Positions 1-7,424 of a stretch of DNA of 12,252 bases are shown here, piece by piece. Source of the DNA: Gemmatimonadaceae bacterium (GTDB taxonomy: Bacteria > Gemmatimonadota > Gemmatimonadetes > Gemmatimonadales > Gemmatimonadaceae); assembly GCA_025936015.1 (NCBI GenBank), contig JAICUE010000035.1, positions 1 through 12,252 on the forward strand, written 5' to 3'. How positions within the stretch are numbered: the first letter of the stretch is position 1; each line of letters opens with the position of its first letter. The notes beneath the pieces are model-generated. The model ran no database searches. It saw nothing but the letters and a program-made list of their open reading frames with translations, and was not told the DNA's origin. The translations under genes and the position numbers were made by a program.

Positions 1-1
1 C

Positions 2-121
2 CGCCGCGACCTCCCCGGCGTCCAGGGCGCGGTGCTCTTCCTCAGCGTGGTGTTCGTGATCGTGAACCTGCTGACGGATCTCGCGTACGCGAAGGCCGAC
101 CCTAGGGTGCGCCTGGGATAG
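2..121 (+). CDS. C-terminal end of an ABC transporter inner-membrane permease, DppB/OppB type (5' end outside window)
   Basis: Only the last 39 codons are present, ending at TAG 119-121. The visible part begins RRDLPGVQGAVLFLSVVFVI, continues through a hydrophobic stretch and VNLLTDLAYA, and ends ADPRVRLG. This matches the C-terminus of dipeptide/oligopeptide/nickel permeases of the binding-protein-dependent transport family. In those proteins a final transmembrane helix carries the (V/L)NLL(V/T)DLLYA signature and is followed by a short cytoplasmic DPR(I/V)R tail. Such proteins form one half of the membrane channel, pairing with a DppC-like permease and ATPase subunits; none of those partners lies downstream here, so this gene is probably last in its operon. 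Family assignment is fairly secure from the tail motif; the substrate cannot be told. Confidence 0.75.
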   Translation, partial: RRDLPGVQGAVLFLSVVFVIVNLLTDLAYAKADPRVRLG

Positions 122-130
122 GTCAATACT

Positions 131-312
131 GCGATGAGAGACGAGAGATACCGCGAGCGAGGGATGAGAGATCAGAGAACCAGCGCGGCGGGACGGCAAC
201 GACGGGCGTGCCGGTAACCGCTATCGTTGTTTCGTCGCTCATCTCTCATCTCTCCATCGGAGCCTCTCTCATCTCTCATCGCCGTGTTGAAGCCGGCACG
301 GCGATGAGAGAG
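131..312. repeat. Cluster of GATGAGAGA-type short repeats in both orientations
   Basis: The gap between the convergent permease and aldo/keto reductase genes carries five blocks built on a roughly 7-bp word, GATGAGA. Forward copies lie at 131-149, 161-179 and 301-312, and reverse copies (TCTCATC) at 237-254 and 264-280. The blocks are C/T- or G/A-rich, unlike the surrounding GC-rich coding DNA, and can pair with each other in several ways. I see no credible gene in 122-317. The function is unknown; it looks like a dispersed intergenic repeat family. Confidence 0.6.
272..311 (-). terminator. Perfect 15-bp hairpin just after the aldo/keto reductase stop codon
   Basis: Positions 272-286 and 297-311 are perfect inverted complements (core CTCTCATCGCCGTG / CACGGCGATGAGAG) around a 10-nt loop. 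On the minus strand the stem starts about 7 nt after the reductase stop codon at 318-320. No U-tract follows, so it may end transcripts with help from Rho, protect the mRNA 3' end, or simply reflect the local repeats. Confidence 0.45.
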
Positions 313-317
313 ACCGC

Positions 318-1325
318 TCAGCCATTCACGGTCTTCATTCCCTGCTCGGGATAGCGCGACCCTGCGGCGACCCCGACGGGCGCGATCGCATCGATCCGTT
401 TCATATCCTGGGCGGTCAGGCGCACGTCGCGCGCGCCGGCATTTTCCTCCAGGTAGCGAACCCGCTTCGTCCCCGGGATCGGGACGATGTCGTCGCCGCG
501 ATGCAGCAGCCAGGCGAGCGCGAGCTGCGATGGCGTGCAGCCCTTCTCGGTCGCCAGCTGCTCGACGAGCTTCACGAGGTCGAGGTTCTTCCGGAAGTTG
601 GCGCCCTGGAAGCGGGGTGAGTTGCGGCGATAGTCGTCGGCGGGGAGGTCGTCGATCGTGCGGAAGCGGCCGGTGAGGAAGCCCCTGCCTAACGGGCTGT
701 AGGGAACGAAGCCGATGCCGAGCTCGCGCACCGTCGGGAGGATCTCGTCTTCCGGCTCCCGGCTCCAAAGCGAGTACTCGGTCTGCAGCGCCGAGATCGG
801 ATGGACCGCCTGCGCGCGGCGAATGGTCGCCGGCGAGGCCTCGGAGAGCCCGAGGTAGCGGACCTTTCCCGCCTTCACGAGCTCGGCCATCGCGCCGACC
901 GTCTCTTCGATCGGCGTCGCGCGATCGACACGGTGCTGGTAGTAGAGGTCGATCACGTCCGTCTTGAGCCGGCGGAGCGATGCGTCGCACGCCTTGCGCA
1001 CGTACTCGGGGCTCCCGTTGATGCCGAGGTAGGAGCCGTCCTCTCCGCGCACGTTGCCGAACTTCGTCGCGAGCACGACCTTGTCGCGCCGATCGTGAAT
1101 CGCCCGCCCGACCAGCTCCTCGTTCCGGAACGGGCCGTACATGTCGGCGGTGTCGAGGAAGGTGATGCCGAGCTCGATCGCGCGATGGATCGTCGCGATC
1201 GACTCCTTCTCGCTCCGCGCGCCGTCAGGCGAATCGGTCGCGGTATAGAAGTCCGACATCCCCATGCAACCGAGCCCGAGCTCGGAAACCGCGAGCCCCT
1301 GCGTGCCAAGGCGACGTGTCGCCAT
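318..1325 (-). CDS. Aldo/keto reductase, NADPH-dependent
   Basis: A 335-residue cytosolic (beta/alpha)8-barrel oxidoreductase that would reduce aldehydes or ketones with NAD(P)H. The family tetrad is visible: Asp58 and Tyr63 in FLDTADMYG, Lys88 in LATKFG, and His131 in YYQHRVD. The N-terminus MATRRLGTQGLAVSELGLG is the usual opening strand pair. GTKRVRYLEENAGA near the C-terminus is the cofactor-binding segment that replaces the P-loop in this family. The sequence resembles the YakC/AKR13-like group often annotated as aldo/keto reductase. I chose ATG 1325 because a GAGG ribosome-binding site lies 6-7 nt upstream. An in-frame extension to 1433 would run into the divergent neighbour and adds no family sequence. 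The substrate is unknown. One CGTTAGGC copy (687-694) encodes Leu-Gly in the SPLGRGF stretch. Confidence 0.9.
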   Translation of the reverse strand: MATRRLGTQGLAVSELGLGCMGMSDFYTATDSPDGARSEKESIATIHRAIELGITFLDTADMYGPFRNEELVGRAIHDRRDKVVLATKFGNVRGEDGSYLGINGSPEYVRKACDASLRRLKTDVIDLYYQHRVDRATPIEETVGAMAELVKAGKVRYLGLSEASPATIRRAQAVHPISALQTEYSLWSREPEDEILPTVRELGIGFVPYSPLGRGFLTGRFRTIDDLPADDYRRNSPRFQGANFRKNLDLVKLVEQLATEKGCTPSQLALAWLLHRGDDIVPIPGTKRVRYLEENAGARDVRLTAQDMKRIDAIAPVGVAAGSRYPEQGMKTVNG

Positions 1326-1419
1326 CGCGTCCTCACCGGTGATTGGTTCGTGTGAAGACCGCATGCGCTGCACGAGACGTTCCCGCGAACGCACGGTCGC
1401 CACGCGCGCGGGCGGCCGG

Positions 1420-1425
1420 TATCTT
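1420..1425 (+). promoter_or_regulatory. Possible -10 element (TATCTT) for a leaderless transcript
   Basis: TATCTT ends exactly 6 nt before ATG 1432, and no Shine-Dalgarno sequence lies between. This spacing would put the transcription start on the A of the start codon, as in leaderless mRNAs. No convincing -35 element was seen. The same geometry occurs at two other genes in the window. Confidence 0.4.
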
Positions 1426-1431
1426 CGTCGC

Positions 1432-1767
1432 ATGTCCCTCGCCGATTATCAGTCCCTTTCCGCGCGAACGGCGAACCCCGCGCTGACCCCGGATGACCGG
1501 CTGCTCGACGCCGCCGCCGGGCTCGCCGAGGAGGCGGGCGAGATCCTCGCCCGTGTCCGCAAGCATCGCTTCCAGCAGCGTGAGCTCGACCGCGACGCGC
1601 TCGTCACCGAGCTCGGTGACGCGCTCTGGTGCCTGGCGATGGTCGCGACCTCGCTCGACGTGAAGCTCGACGACGTCGCAGCGCGGAACCTGGCCAAGCT
1701 ACGCGTCCGCTACCCCGACGGGTTTTCTCCCGCGGCCGCGCGCGCGCGCGCCGACGAGTCGCGCTGA
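1432..1767 (+). CDS. MazG-like nucleotide pyrophosphohydrolase
   Basis: A 111-residue, predicted all-alpha protein. It carries the metal-binding signature of the MazG/dUTPase-like superfamily: Glu33, Glu34 and Glu37 in GLAEEAGEIL, then Glu60 and Asp63 in ELGDALWCLA (an EExxE...ExxD pattern). These side chains hold Mg2+ for hydrolysis of nucleoside triphosphates to monophosphate and pyrophosphate; house-cleaning of abnormal nucleotides is the common role. It is a single-domain form, about the size of phage and bacterial MazG-like proteins and far shorter than the two-domain E. coli MazG. The ATG at 1432 lacks an obvious ribosome-binding site, but a TATCTT box 6 nt upstream suggests a leaderless start. 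It is divergent from the aldo/keto reductase across 106 bp. The exact substrate cannot be read from sequence. Confidence 0.82.
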   Translation: MSLADYQSLSARTANPALTPDDRLLDAAAGLAEEAGEILARVRKHRFQQRELDRDALVTELGDALWCLAMVATSLDVKLDDVAARNLAKLRVRYPDGFSPAAARARADESR

Positions 1768-1989
1768 TCGCCGAGCGGGCATCGCGCGCCGCCAAGAGCA
1801 ACACCCTCCCGCACTCCGGCGTCGTCCTCCCTGGACAACTGCGCGTCCTCGCGTGAGGGCGGACACGTCTCGTACGTCGAGTTATCCCGCGATAGCGGCG
1901 ATTGGCGTGGGGAACGCCGGGTGCGTTCGGGGAAGGCGCGGTCACAGCACCCAGGCGTCCGACCGCGCCACCCCTGTCCGGTCCCGACC

Positions 1990-2445
1990 ATGACGCGCTC
2001 ACTCCGTTTCCCGTTCCTCGTCGCCGCGGCCACCATCGCCAGCGCCTGCGCCCGCGTCCATGCGACTCCGCTCGCCGCGGTCAACTTCGCACCGGTGTCC
2101 CCCGATTCGGTGAGGATCTTCGCGACGAACCCGCCGGCGAAGTACGTCGAGGTCGCGATGATGCGGACGCAGGTCATCTTCGCCGGCGACGAGAAGTCGG
2201 CGCGGGCGCTCCGCGAGAAGGCGGGGAAGCTCGGCGCGAACGGCGTCATCCTGCTCAACGCGCGTGCGGTGTCGACGCACGGTGGCACCAACGTCGGCGT
2301 CATCCTCGGCGGCTCGAAGGACGGCTCGGCCGTCGTGCTCGGCGACCAGGACGAGGATGTGAAGGAGTTCGAGCGTGCGGTCGCGATCCATTACGAGCCC
2401 GAGCCTGCGGTCGCCCAGGGCGCTGGGACCACGGCGCCGCGCTGA
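1990..2445 (+). CDS. Probable small lipoprotein of unknown function
   Basis: A 151-residue protein. Its N-terminus MTRSLRFPFLVAAATIASAC is a positively charged, hydrophobic signal sequence ending in Cys20 with a lipobox-like ASAC, so export and lipidation are likely, though Ala at -3 is not the commonest residue. The mature part contains FATNPPAKYVEVAMM, then LREKAGKLGANGVILL, a pattern shared by many small bacterial lipoproteins with a YbjQ-like or RcsF-like alpha/beta fold in which a helix KAxxLGAN(G/A)VI precedes a strand. A Gly-rich segment (99-118) and an acidic stretch follow. I cannot name the family with certainty. No clear ribosome-binding site precedes ATG 1990. A GTG at 1921 is in frame but would bury the signal peptide. 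The 222 bp upstream contain nothing I can recognise. Confidence 0.65.
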   Translation: MTRSLRFPFLVAAATIASACARVHATPLAAVNFAPVSPDSVRIFATNPPAKYVEVAMMRTQVIFAGDEKSARALREKAGKLGANGVILLNARAVSTHGGTNVGVILGGSKDGSAVVLGDQDEDVKEFERAVAIHYEPEPAVAQGAGTTAPR

Positions 2446-2587
2446 CGATCGGCTATCAGCGACGACACGCGTTTTTTGGTGCGGAGACGGCGATTTTCGC
2501 GGTGACGGTGCCGCGCGGAAATGCGTCTTTGAGATGAGCGGCACGACACGGTGTCCTGCCGCTCATCACGCGCCGATGGAGGCGGAG

Positions 2588-2908
2588 ATGGTGATGGTCG
2601 CAGTGGCATTCGTGATCGGGGGAATTCTGGGCGCGGTCCTCACCGCGGCGTTGATCGCACGCGGCCAGCGCGCGCTCTCGCTCACTCCCTCGGACTGCGA
2701 GCTTCCCATTCGCCCGAGCGAGCAGTGGCTCGGCGAGAGCGCGCCCCCCGAGGTCCCCTACACTCCCGACGAGCGCATCGAGCGCTTCGAGAAGGAGCTC
2801 GCTCGCCGCCTCGGCCGCGAAGCGGCGGCGACCGTCCGTGAACGCCGCGAGGCGCTCACCCGCGCCCTCCGCCCCGCGATGGGAATCACGATCCGGGTAA
2901 GAGACTAG
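2588..2908 (+). CDS. Hypothetical small membrane-anchored protein
   Basis: A 106-residue protein opening with one hydrophobic helix (MVMVAVAFVIGGILGAVLTA, roughly residues 1-23). A short Pro-containing linker and an Arg/Glu-rich C-terminal half follow (from about DERIERFEKELARRLGREAA), predicted to be helical. The topology suggests a single-pass membrane anchor with a cytoplasmic charged helix. ATG 2588 is chosen because GGAGG lies 5 nt upstream; in-frame ATGs at 2534 and 2576 would add residues without a membrane segment. I do not recognise a family. It lies 142 bp after the lipoprotein gene on the same strand and could share its transcript. Confidence 0.55.
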   Translation: MVMVAVAFVIGGILGAVLTAALIARGQRALSLTPSDCELPIRPSEQWLGESAPPEVPYTPDERIERFEKELARRLGREAAATVRERREALTRALRPAMGITIRVRD

Positions 2909-2943
2909 CCCCCGCCAGCACTCCCGTTGTCAGCCAGTGGCAA

Positions 2944-2966
2944 CGTTAGGCATGTCGCCGTTAGGC
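2944..2966 (+). repeat. Two direct CGTTAGGC copies 15 bp apart
   Basis: CGTTAGGC occurs at 2944-2951 and again at 2959-2966 in the same orientation, in the convergent gap after the small membrane protein gene. These are the only two copies of the 13 that lie outside coding sequence. In Neisseria and Haemophilus, uptake sequences outside genes are often inverted pairs acting as terminators; here the pair is direct, so that role is not supported. Confidence 0.75.
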
Positions 2967-3000
2967 AGTGCCGCCGCCACGCAGTCCCGCCGTCGCTGCC

Positions 3001-3145
3001 AGCTTATGGCTTACAGCTTATGGCCCGTAGTTCATGGCTTACAGCTTATAGCCCGTAGTTCATGGCTTGCAGCTTACGGCCCGCAGCTCATCGCTTGCAG
3101 CTTATAGCCCGTAGTCATGGCTTGCAGCTTATAGCCCGTAGTTTT
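3001..3145. repeat. Five-unit 28-bp tandem repeat touching the reductase stop codon
   Basis: Units lie at 3007-3034, 3035-3062, 3063-3090, 3091-3117 (27 bp) and 3118-3145, preceded by a partial unit at 3001-3006. Each begins TGGCTT(A/G)CAGCTTATAGCC and ends in a CCGTAGTTCA-like segment; units differ at a few positions. The array is richer in A+T than the flanking genes and runs directly into the stop codon (3145-3147) of the minus-strand reductase, forming its 3' untranslated region. There are no spacers, so it is not a CRISPR array. The function is unknown; each unit is quasi-palindromic (GGCT...AGCC). Confidence 0.85.
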
Positions 3146-4161
3146 CAGTCGTCGGTCTGGCCGAACACCGCCATGTTCGAGCTGTGCCCCGGATTGACCT
3201 TCTTCTCCGGGTAGACCCAGTGCACTGCCTGGTTCACCGCCGTCGCTGCCTCGGCGAAGCCGCTCGCGATCAGCTTGAGCTTGCCCGGATACGACGTGAT
3301 GTCGCCCGCCGCGTAGATCCCGGCGCGCCCCGTCTCCATCTGGCTGTTGACGAGGATCTCGTCCTTCTGCAGCGTCAGCCCCCACGTGCCTAACGTTCCG
3401 AGGTCGCTGACGAAGCCGAGCATCGGCAGCACGACGTCGGCGTCGACCGTGCGCGTCGTCTTCGCCTTGATGTCGCGGAGCACCAGGCCGCAGACGCGAT
3501 CGTCAGCGCAGACCACGTCGGCGAGCTCGTGGAAGGTGAGAATCTCGGCCTGACCCGCCGCCGCCGCGCGTTCGACTTCCTTGACGGTGGCGGCATGGGC
3601 GCGAAAGCGGTCGCTCCGATGCACCAGCGTGACGCGCTCCGCCTTCCCGGCGAGCTGCGACGCCCAGTCGAACGCCGAGTCCCCAGCGCCGATGATCACG
3701 ACTTTCTTCCCGTGATACTCGCTCGGTGTCTTCACGACTTCGTGGATTCCCTTGCCGTACCACGGCTCGGCTGCCTTCTGCGGCAAGCGCCGCGGCGAGA
3801 AGGCGCCGATCCCCGCGGCGACGATGATCGATCGCGTCGGGTGCCGGTCGGTGTCGGTGACGAGCACGAAATGCCCGTCCTCCTCCTCCAGCGCGACCAC
3901 CCGCTGCCCGAGCTCGACCGCCGGATTGAACTGCCGCATCTGCTCGGCCAGCGACCCGACGAGATCCTTCGCAAGGACTTTCGGAAATCCGGCGACGTCG
4001 AAGATGAATTTCTCCGGGTAGAGCGCCGCGAGCTGTCCGCCGAGCTCCGGCAGCGCATCGACGATCCTCGCCGTCGCCCCGCGCATTCCGGCATAGAACG
4101 CCGCAAACATCCCCGTCGGCCCACCGCCGATGATCGTGATGTCCCTGATCTCAGTCGTCAT
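3145..4161 (-). CDS. Ferredoxin--NADP+ reductase, thioredoxin-reductase-like type
   Basis: A 338-residue flavoprotein. The FAD-binding Rossmann motif is GGGPTG (residues 12-17), the NADPH-binding motif is GAGDSA (158-163), and the second FAD motif is in YAAGDIT (about 283-289). It follows the thioredoxin reductase domain order, but the redox CxxC is absent: the equivalent region reads GAGDSAFDWASQL. This is the mark of the YumC/Chlorobium-type ferredoxin--NADP+ reductases, which pass electrons between NADPH and ferredoxin or flavodoxin in the cytosol. Length and C-terminal tail (HSSNMAVFG) fit that group. A TAGATT box 6 nt before the ATG and the lack of a ribosome-binding site suggest a leaderless mRNA. 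A CGTTAGGC copy at 3388-3395 encodes Leu-Gly. No ferredoxin gene is visible nearby. Confidence 0.9.
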   Translation of the reverse strand: MTTEIRDITIIGGGPTGMFAAFYAGMRGATARIVDALPELGGQLAALYPEKFIFDVAGFPKVLAKDLVGSLAEQMRQFNPAVELGQRVVALEEEDGHFVLVTDTDRHPTRSIIVAAGIGAFSPRRLPQKAAEPWYGKGIHEVVKTPSEYHGKKVVIIGAGDSAFDWASQLAGKAERVTLVHRSDRFRAHAATVKEVERAAAAGQAEILTFHELADVVCADDRVCGLVLRDIKAKTTRTVDADVVLPMLGFVSDLGTLGTWGLTLQKDEILVNSQMETGRAGIYAAGDITSYPGKLKLIASGFAEAATAVNQAVHWVYPEKKVNPGHSSNMAVFGQTDD

Positions 4162-4167
4162 GCGAGG

Positions 4168-4173
4168 AATCTA
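4168..4173 (-). promoter_or_regulatory. Possible -10 element (TAGATT) for leaderless reductase mRNA
   Basis: On the minus strand TAGATT is followed by 6 nt (CCTCGC) and then ATG 4161. No Shine-Dalgarno sequence is present. The 9-mer GTTAGATTC containing this box also occurs before the PduO-type gene at nearly the same distance from its start. Confidence 0.5.
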
Positions 4174-4220
4174 ACGGGAGCGCGAAATCCAACGCCGGTT
4201 GGGGACTGCGGGTCACGCTC

Positions 4221-4556
4221 GGCGACTGCGACGGACGGCGGCTCGGGGCGTTGGCGGCTGTCGTGCGGTCGCGGGTCGTACAGCTTCGGCTGGGGAGGAA
4301 AAAGAGGAACAAGAGTTTGAGAGACCACCTCGTGCAGGGCTTCTATCGCCCGAGCCAAGACGACGTTGTGCGCAACTGGGGCGAGACGATCTCGCCCCAG
4401 TTGCCCCCAGGCAGTACGACCGCGCGAGTAGTGGCCATGAGGTTGGCCGTCCCTTCGTACTCTTCTGTACTCTTTTTCCTCCCCGAACAAAGCTGTACGA
4501 CCCGTAAGCGAACGACAGCCGCCAACGCCCCGAGCCGCCGTTCCAACGCAGTCGCC
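4221..4556. repeat. About 336-bp imperfect palindrome (long inverted repeat) with a perfect central hairpin
   Basis: This fills most of the 499-bp gap (4162-4660) between the divergent reductase and kinase genes. Arms 4221-4306 and 4470-4556 pair at about 76 of 86 positions by hand alignment, with one bulged base. The best block is 29 of 29 (4236-4264 with 4512-4540). The symmetry axis is at 4388, and exactly there lies a perfect hairpin: 4372-4385 (GCAACTGGGGCGAG) with 4391-4404. Between hairpin and arms the pairing is weak. An RNA copy of either strand would fold into one very long stem. Open frames across it run on both strands and yield similar peptides simply because the DNA is palindromic, so I do not call a gene. 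It may be a non-autonomous mobile repeat or a structured RNA. Confidence 0.85.
4372..4404. repeat. Perfect 14-bp stem at the centre of the long palindrome
   Basis: GCAACTGGGGCGAG at 4372-4385 is the exact reverse complement of 4391-4404, with a 5-nt loop ACGAT. It lacks a following T-tract on either strand. It sits exactly on the symmetry axis of the larger inverted repeat. Confidence 0.8.
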
Positions 4557-4660
4557 AGAGCCTTTCACCGCGTCACCCAGCCCCTTCCGCGCCGCCGCGC
4601 TGCTGCTCTACCGCCCGGGGATCATGGGACGCCGGCCCGCCCTCGATCGTCGTTCGTGAC

Positions 4661-5706
<1,046 letters not shown>

Positions 5707-5710
<4 letters not shown>

Positions 5711-6819
5711 TCGAGCACGCCGAGTACGACGTCGTCGTCCACCGCGATCCCCCACCCGCTCGCGGCGCCGGCCATCGTCCCGATCGATTCCGGAAGCGCA
5801 TACTCGACGCGTCCGCCCCGCGCCTTCTTGTCGCTGCGGGTCGCGGCGAGGATCGCGGCTGAGTCGATCCCCGACGGCACCACCACCGGCAGTCCGGCGG
5901 CGGTGACCGCGGCCCGCACACGCACCGCGGTCCCCGTCGTCGCGACGCCGATCCGTTCGGCGATCTCGGCCTCGAGTGACATCCCGATCGCGACCGCCTC
6001 GCCGTGGAGGAGCTGGTAGCCGCTCGCCATCTCGACCGCGTGGCCTAACGTGTGGCCGAAGTTCAGGATCTTTCGGCGGCCCTGTTCGCGTTCGTCCGCG
6101 GCGACGACGTCCGCCTTGATCGCGACGCTGCGGGCGATGAGCGCGGTGAGCTCGGGAGGGATGCCCGTATCGTCGGCGGCGAGCCGGGGAAGCACCGCGA
6201 GCACTTCGTCGAAGTAGCGCGCGTCGGCGACGACGCCGTGCTTGATCATCTCCGCGCTCCCGGCCCGGAGCTCAGGCATCGGGAGCGAGACCAGCGTTTC
6301 GGGATCGGCGATCACCGCCCGCGGCGGGTGGAACGCCCCGACCAGGTTCTTCCCCGCCGGCGTATCGACCCCGGTCTTCCCGCCGACCGACGCGTCGACC
6401 ATCGCCAGCAGCGTCGTCGGCAGCTGGACGACGGGGATCCCGCGCATGTAGGTCGCGGCCACGAAGCCGGCGAGGTCGCCGACGACGCCGCCGCCTAACG
6501 CTATCACCGTCGTGTCGCGTCCGGCGCCGCTCGCCAGCAGCTCGTCGGTGAGGTGCGCCCAGAGCTCGCGGGTCTTGTGTTCCTCGCCGGCGGGGACGAG
6601 CAGGAGCGACATCGTCGCGTCCGGCGCCGCGGCGGCGAGCGAGTCGCGCACCCGCTCGACGTAGAGCGGCGCAACGTTAGGGTCGCTGACGACGGCGTAG
6701 TGGTGCGCGGGCGCGGCCCGCGCGATCACCGGCCCGGCGCGACGCAGCGCACCGGGAGCGATGGTGACGTCGTAGCCAGCGAGGGAGATGATGCGTGCAG
6801 CGGACGACGCCGCACTCAC
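5707..6819 (-). CDS. aroB: 3-dehydroquinate synthase
   Basis: About 370 residues, the usual length. This NAD+- and metal-dependent cytosolic enzyme makes 3-dehydroquinate from DAHP, the second step of the shikimate pathway. The NAD motif is ALGGGVVGDLAGFVAA (107-122), followed by PTTLLAMVDASVGGKTGV (134-151) and NLVGAFHPP. Likely metal ligands are Glu190 (SAEMIKHG), His256 (NFGHTLGHA) and His272 (LLHGEAVAIGM). Asp/Glu/Arg residues of ADEREQGRR are also in place. The start is GTG 6819, whose first bases overlap the TGA of the upstream PduO-type gene as GTGA, with GAGG 7 nt ahead; GTG 6822 is an equally placed alternative. Translation is probably coupled to that gene. At the 3' end its TAG shares a CTAG with the kinase stop. 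The gene carries three CGTTAGG motifs (6043, 6493, 6675). Confidence 0.96.
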
Positions 6820-7367
6820 CACGTGACCTCACCGGCGCCGGCCCGCTTGTTCGCGACGCGTGCGAGCACGAAGAGCAGGTCGGACAGCCTGTTGAGGTAC
6901 ACGATCACCATCGGCGGGATCGGGATGTCGCGGCCGACGTGCACCACCCGGCGCTCGGCGCGGCGGCAGACGGTGCGCGCGACGTGCAGCGCCGCCGACT
7001 TCGGCGTCCCGCCGGGGAGGATGAACGCCTTGAGGGGCTCGAGCTCGCTCTCGCCGTCGTCGATCGCCCGCTCGAGCTGCGTGATCCGGCCCTCGTCGAT
7101 CCGCGCCTTCGCGAGCTGCTGCTGCATCTTCTCGCGGTCGGGGGTGGCGAGCAGCGCGCCGATCGCGAAGAGGTCGCGCTGCACCGGCGCGAGCACTTCG
7201 TCGATGCGCGGCATCACTTCGATCGACCGCGCCATGCCTAACGCGGCGTTGAGCTCGTCGACGTCGCCGTAGGCGTCGACGCGGGCATCGTCCTTCGGGA
7301 CGCGGCCACCGCCGAACAGCGCGGTGTCGCCGGTGTCGCCGGTCCGGGTATATATGCGAGTCGTCAC
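6816..7367 (-). CDS. pduO: Cob(I)alamin (corrinoid) adenosyltransferase, PduO type
   Basis: A 183-residue enzyme that transfers the adenosyl group of ATP to cob(I)alamin or a corrinoid precursor, giving adenosylcobalamin. The N-terminal TRTGDTGDTALFGGGRVPKD (8-27) is the ATP-binding signature of the PduO family. It is followed by VDAYGDVDELNAALG and, nearer the C-terminus, ILPGGTPKSAALHVARTVCRRAERRV, the conserved helix at the active site. Length matches single-domain PduO-type ATRs. The start is GTG 7367; a much longer open frame upstream is only antisense to the next gene. No ribosome-binding site is seen, but TAGATT lies 7 nt upstream. The TGA overlaps the aroB start, indicating an operon. 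The symbol denotes family type, not proven membership in propanediol use. CGTTAGGC at 7236-7243 encodes Leu-Gly. Confidence 0.93.
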   Translation of the reverse strand: MTTRIYTRTGDTGDTALFGGGRVPKDDARVDAYGDVDELNAALGMARSIEVMPRIDEVLAPVQRDLFAIGALLATPDREKMQQQLAKARIDEGRITQLERAIDDGESELEPLKAFILPGGTPKSAALHVARTVCRRAERRVVHVGRDIPIPPMVIVYLNRLSDLLFVLARVANKRAGAGEVTW

Positions 7368-7374
7368 AGTCCCG

Positions 7375-7380
7375 AATCTA
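7375..7380 (-). promoter_or_regulatory. Possible -10 element (TAGATT) before the adenosyltransferase-aroB pair
   Basis: On the minus strand TAGATT is followed by 7 nt and then GTG 7367, consistent with a leaderless or near-leaderless transcript. It lies in the 57-bp gap to the divergent 3D-domain gene. The enclosing 9-mer GTTAGATTC is identical to the one upstream of the ferredoxin reductase gene. Confidence 0.5.
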
Positions 7381-7424
7381 ACATCGGCCGTGACCCGCGG
7401 CGCCCGTGAGCCGTCGCTAGGGTG

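Noticed and set aside
172..990. A 272-codon minus-strand frame over the aldo/keto reductase
   Set aside because: It is a frame-shifted shadow of the reductase, with Arg/Pro-rich low-complexity translation and the GATGAGA repeats at its end.
3001..3145. The 28-bp repeats as a CRISPR array
   Set aside because: Units are joined head to tail with no spacers and no cas genes are present.
7368..7424. A cobalamin riboswitch before the adenosyltransferase gene
   Set aside because: Only 57 bp separate it from the divergent gene, too short for the riboswitch, and a -10-like box sits right at the start codon.
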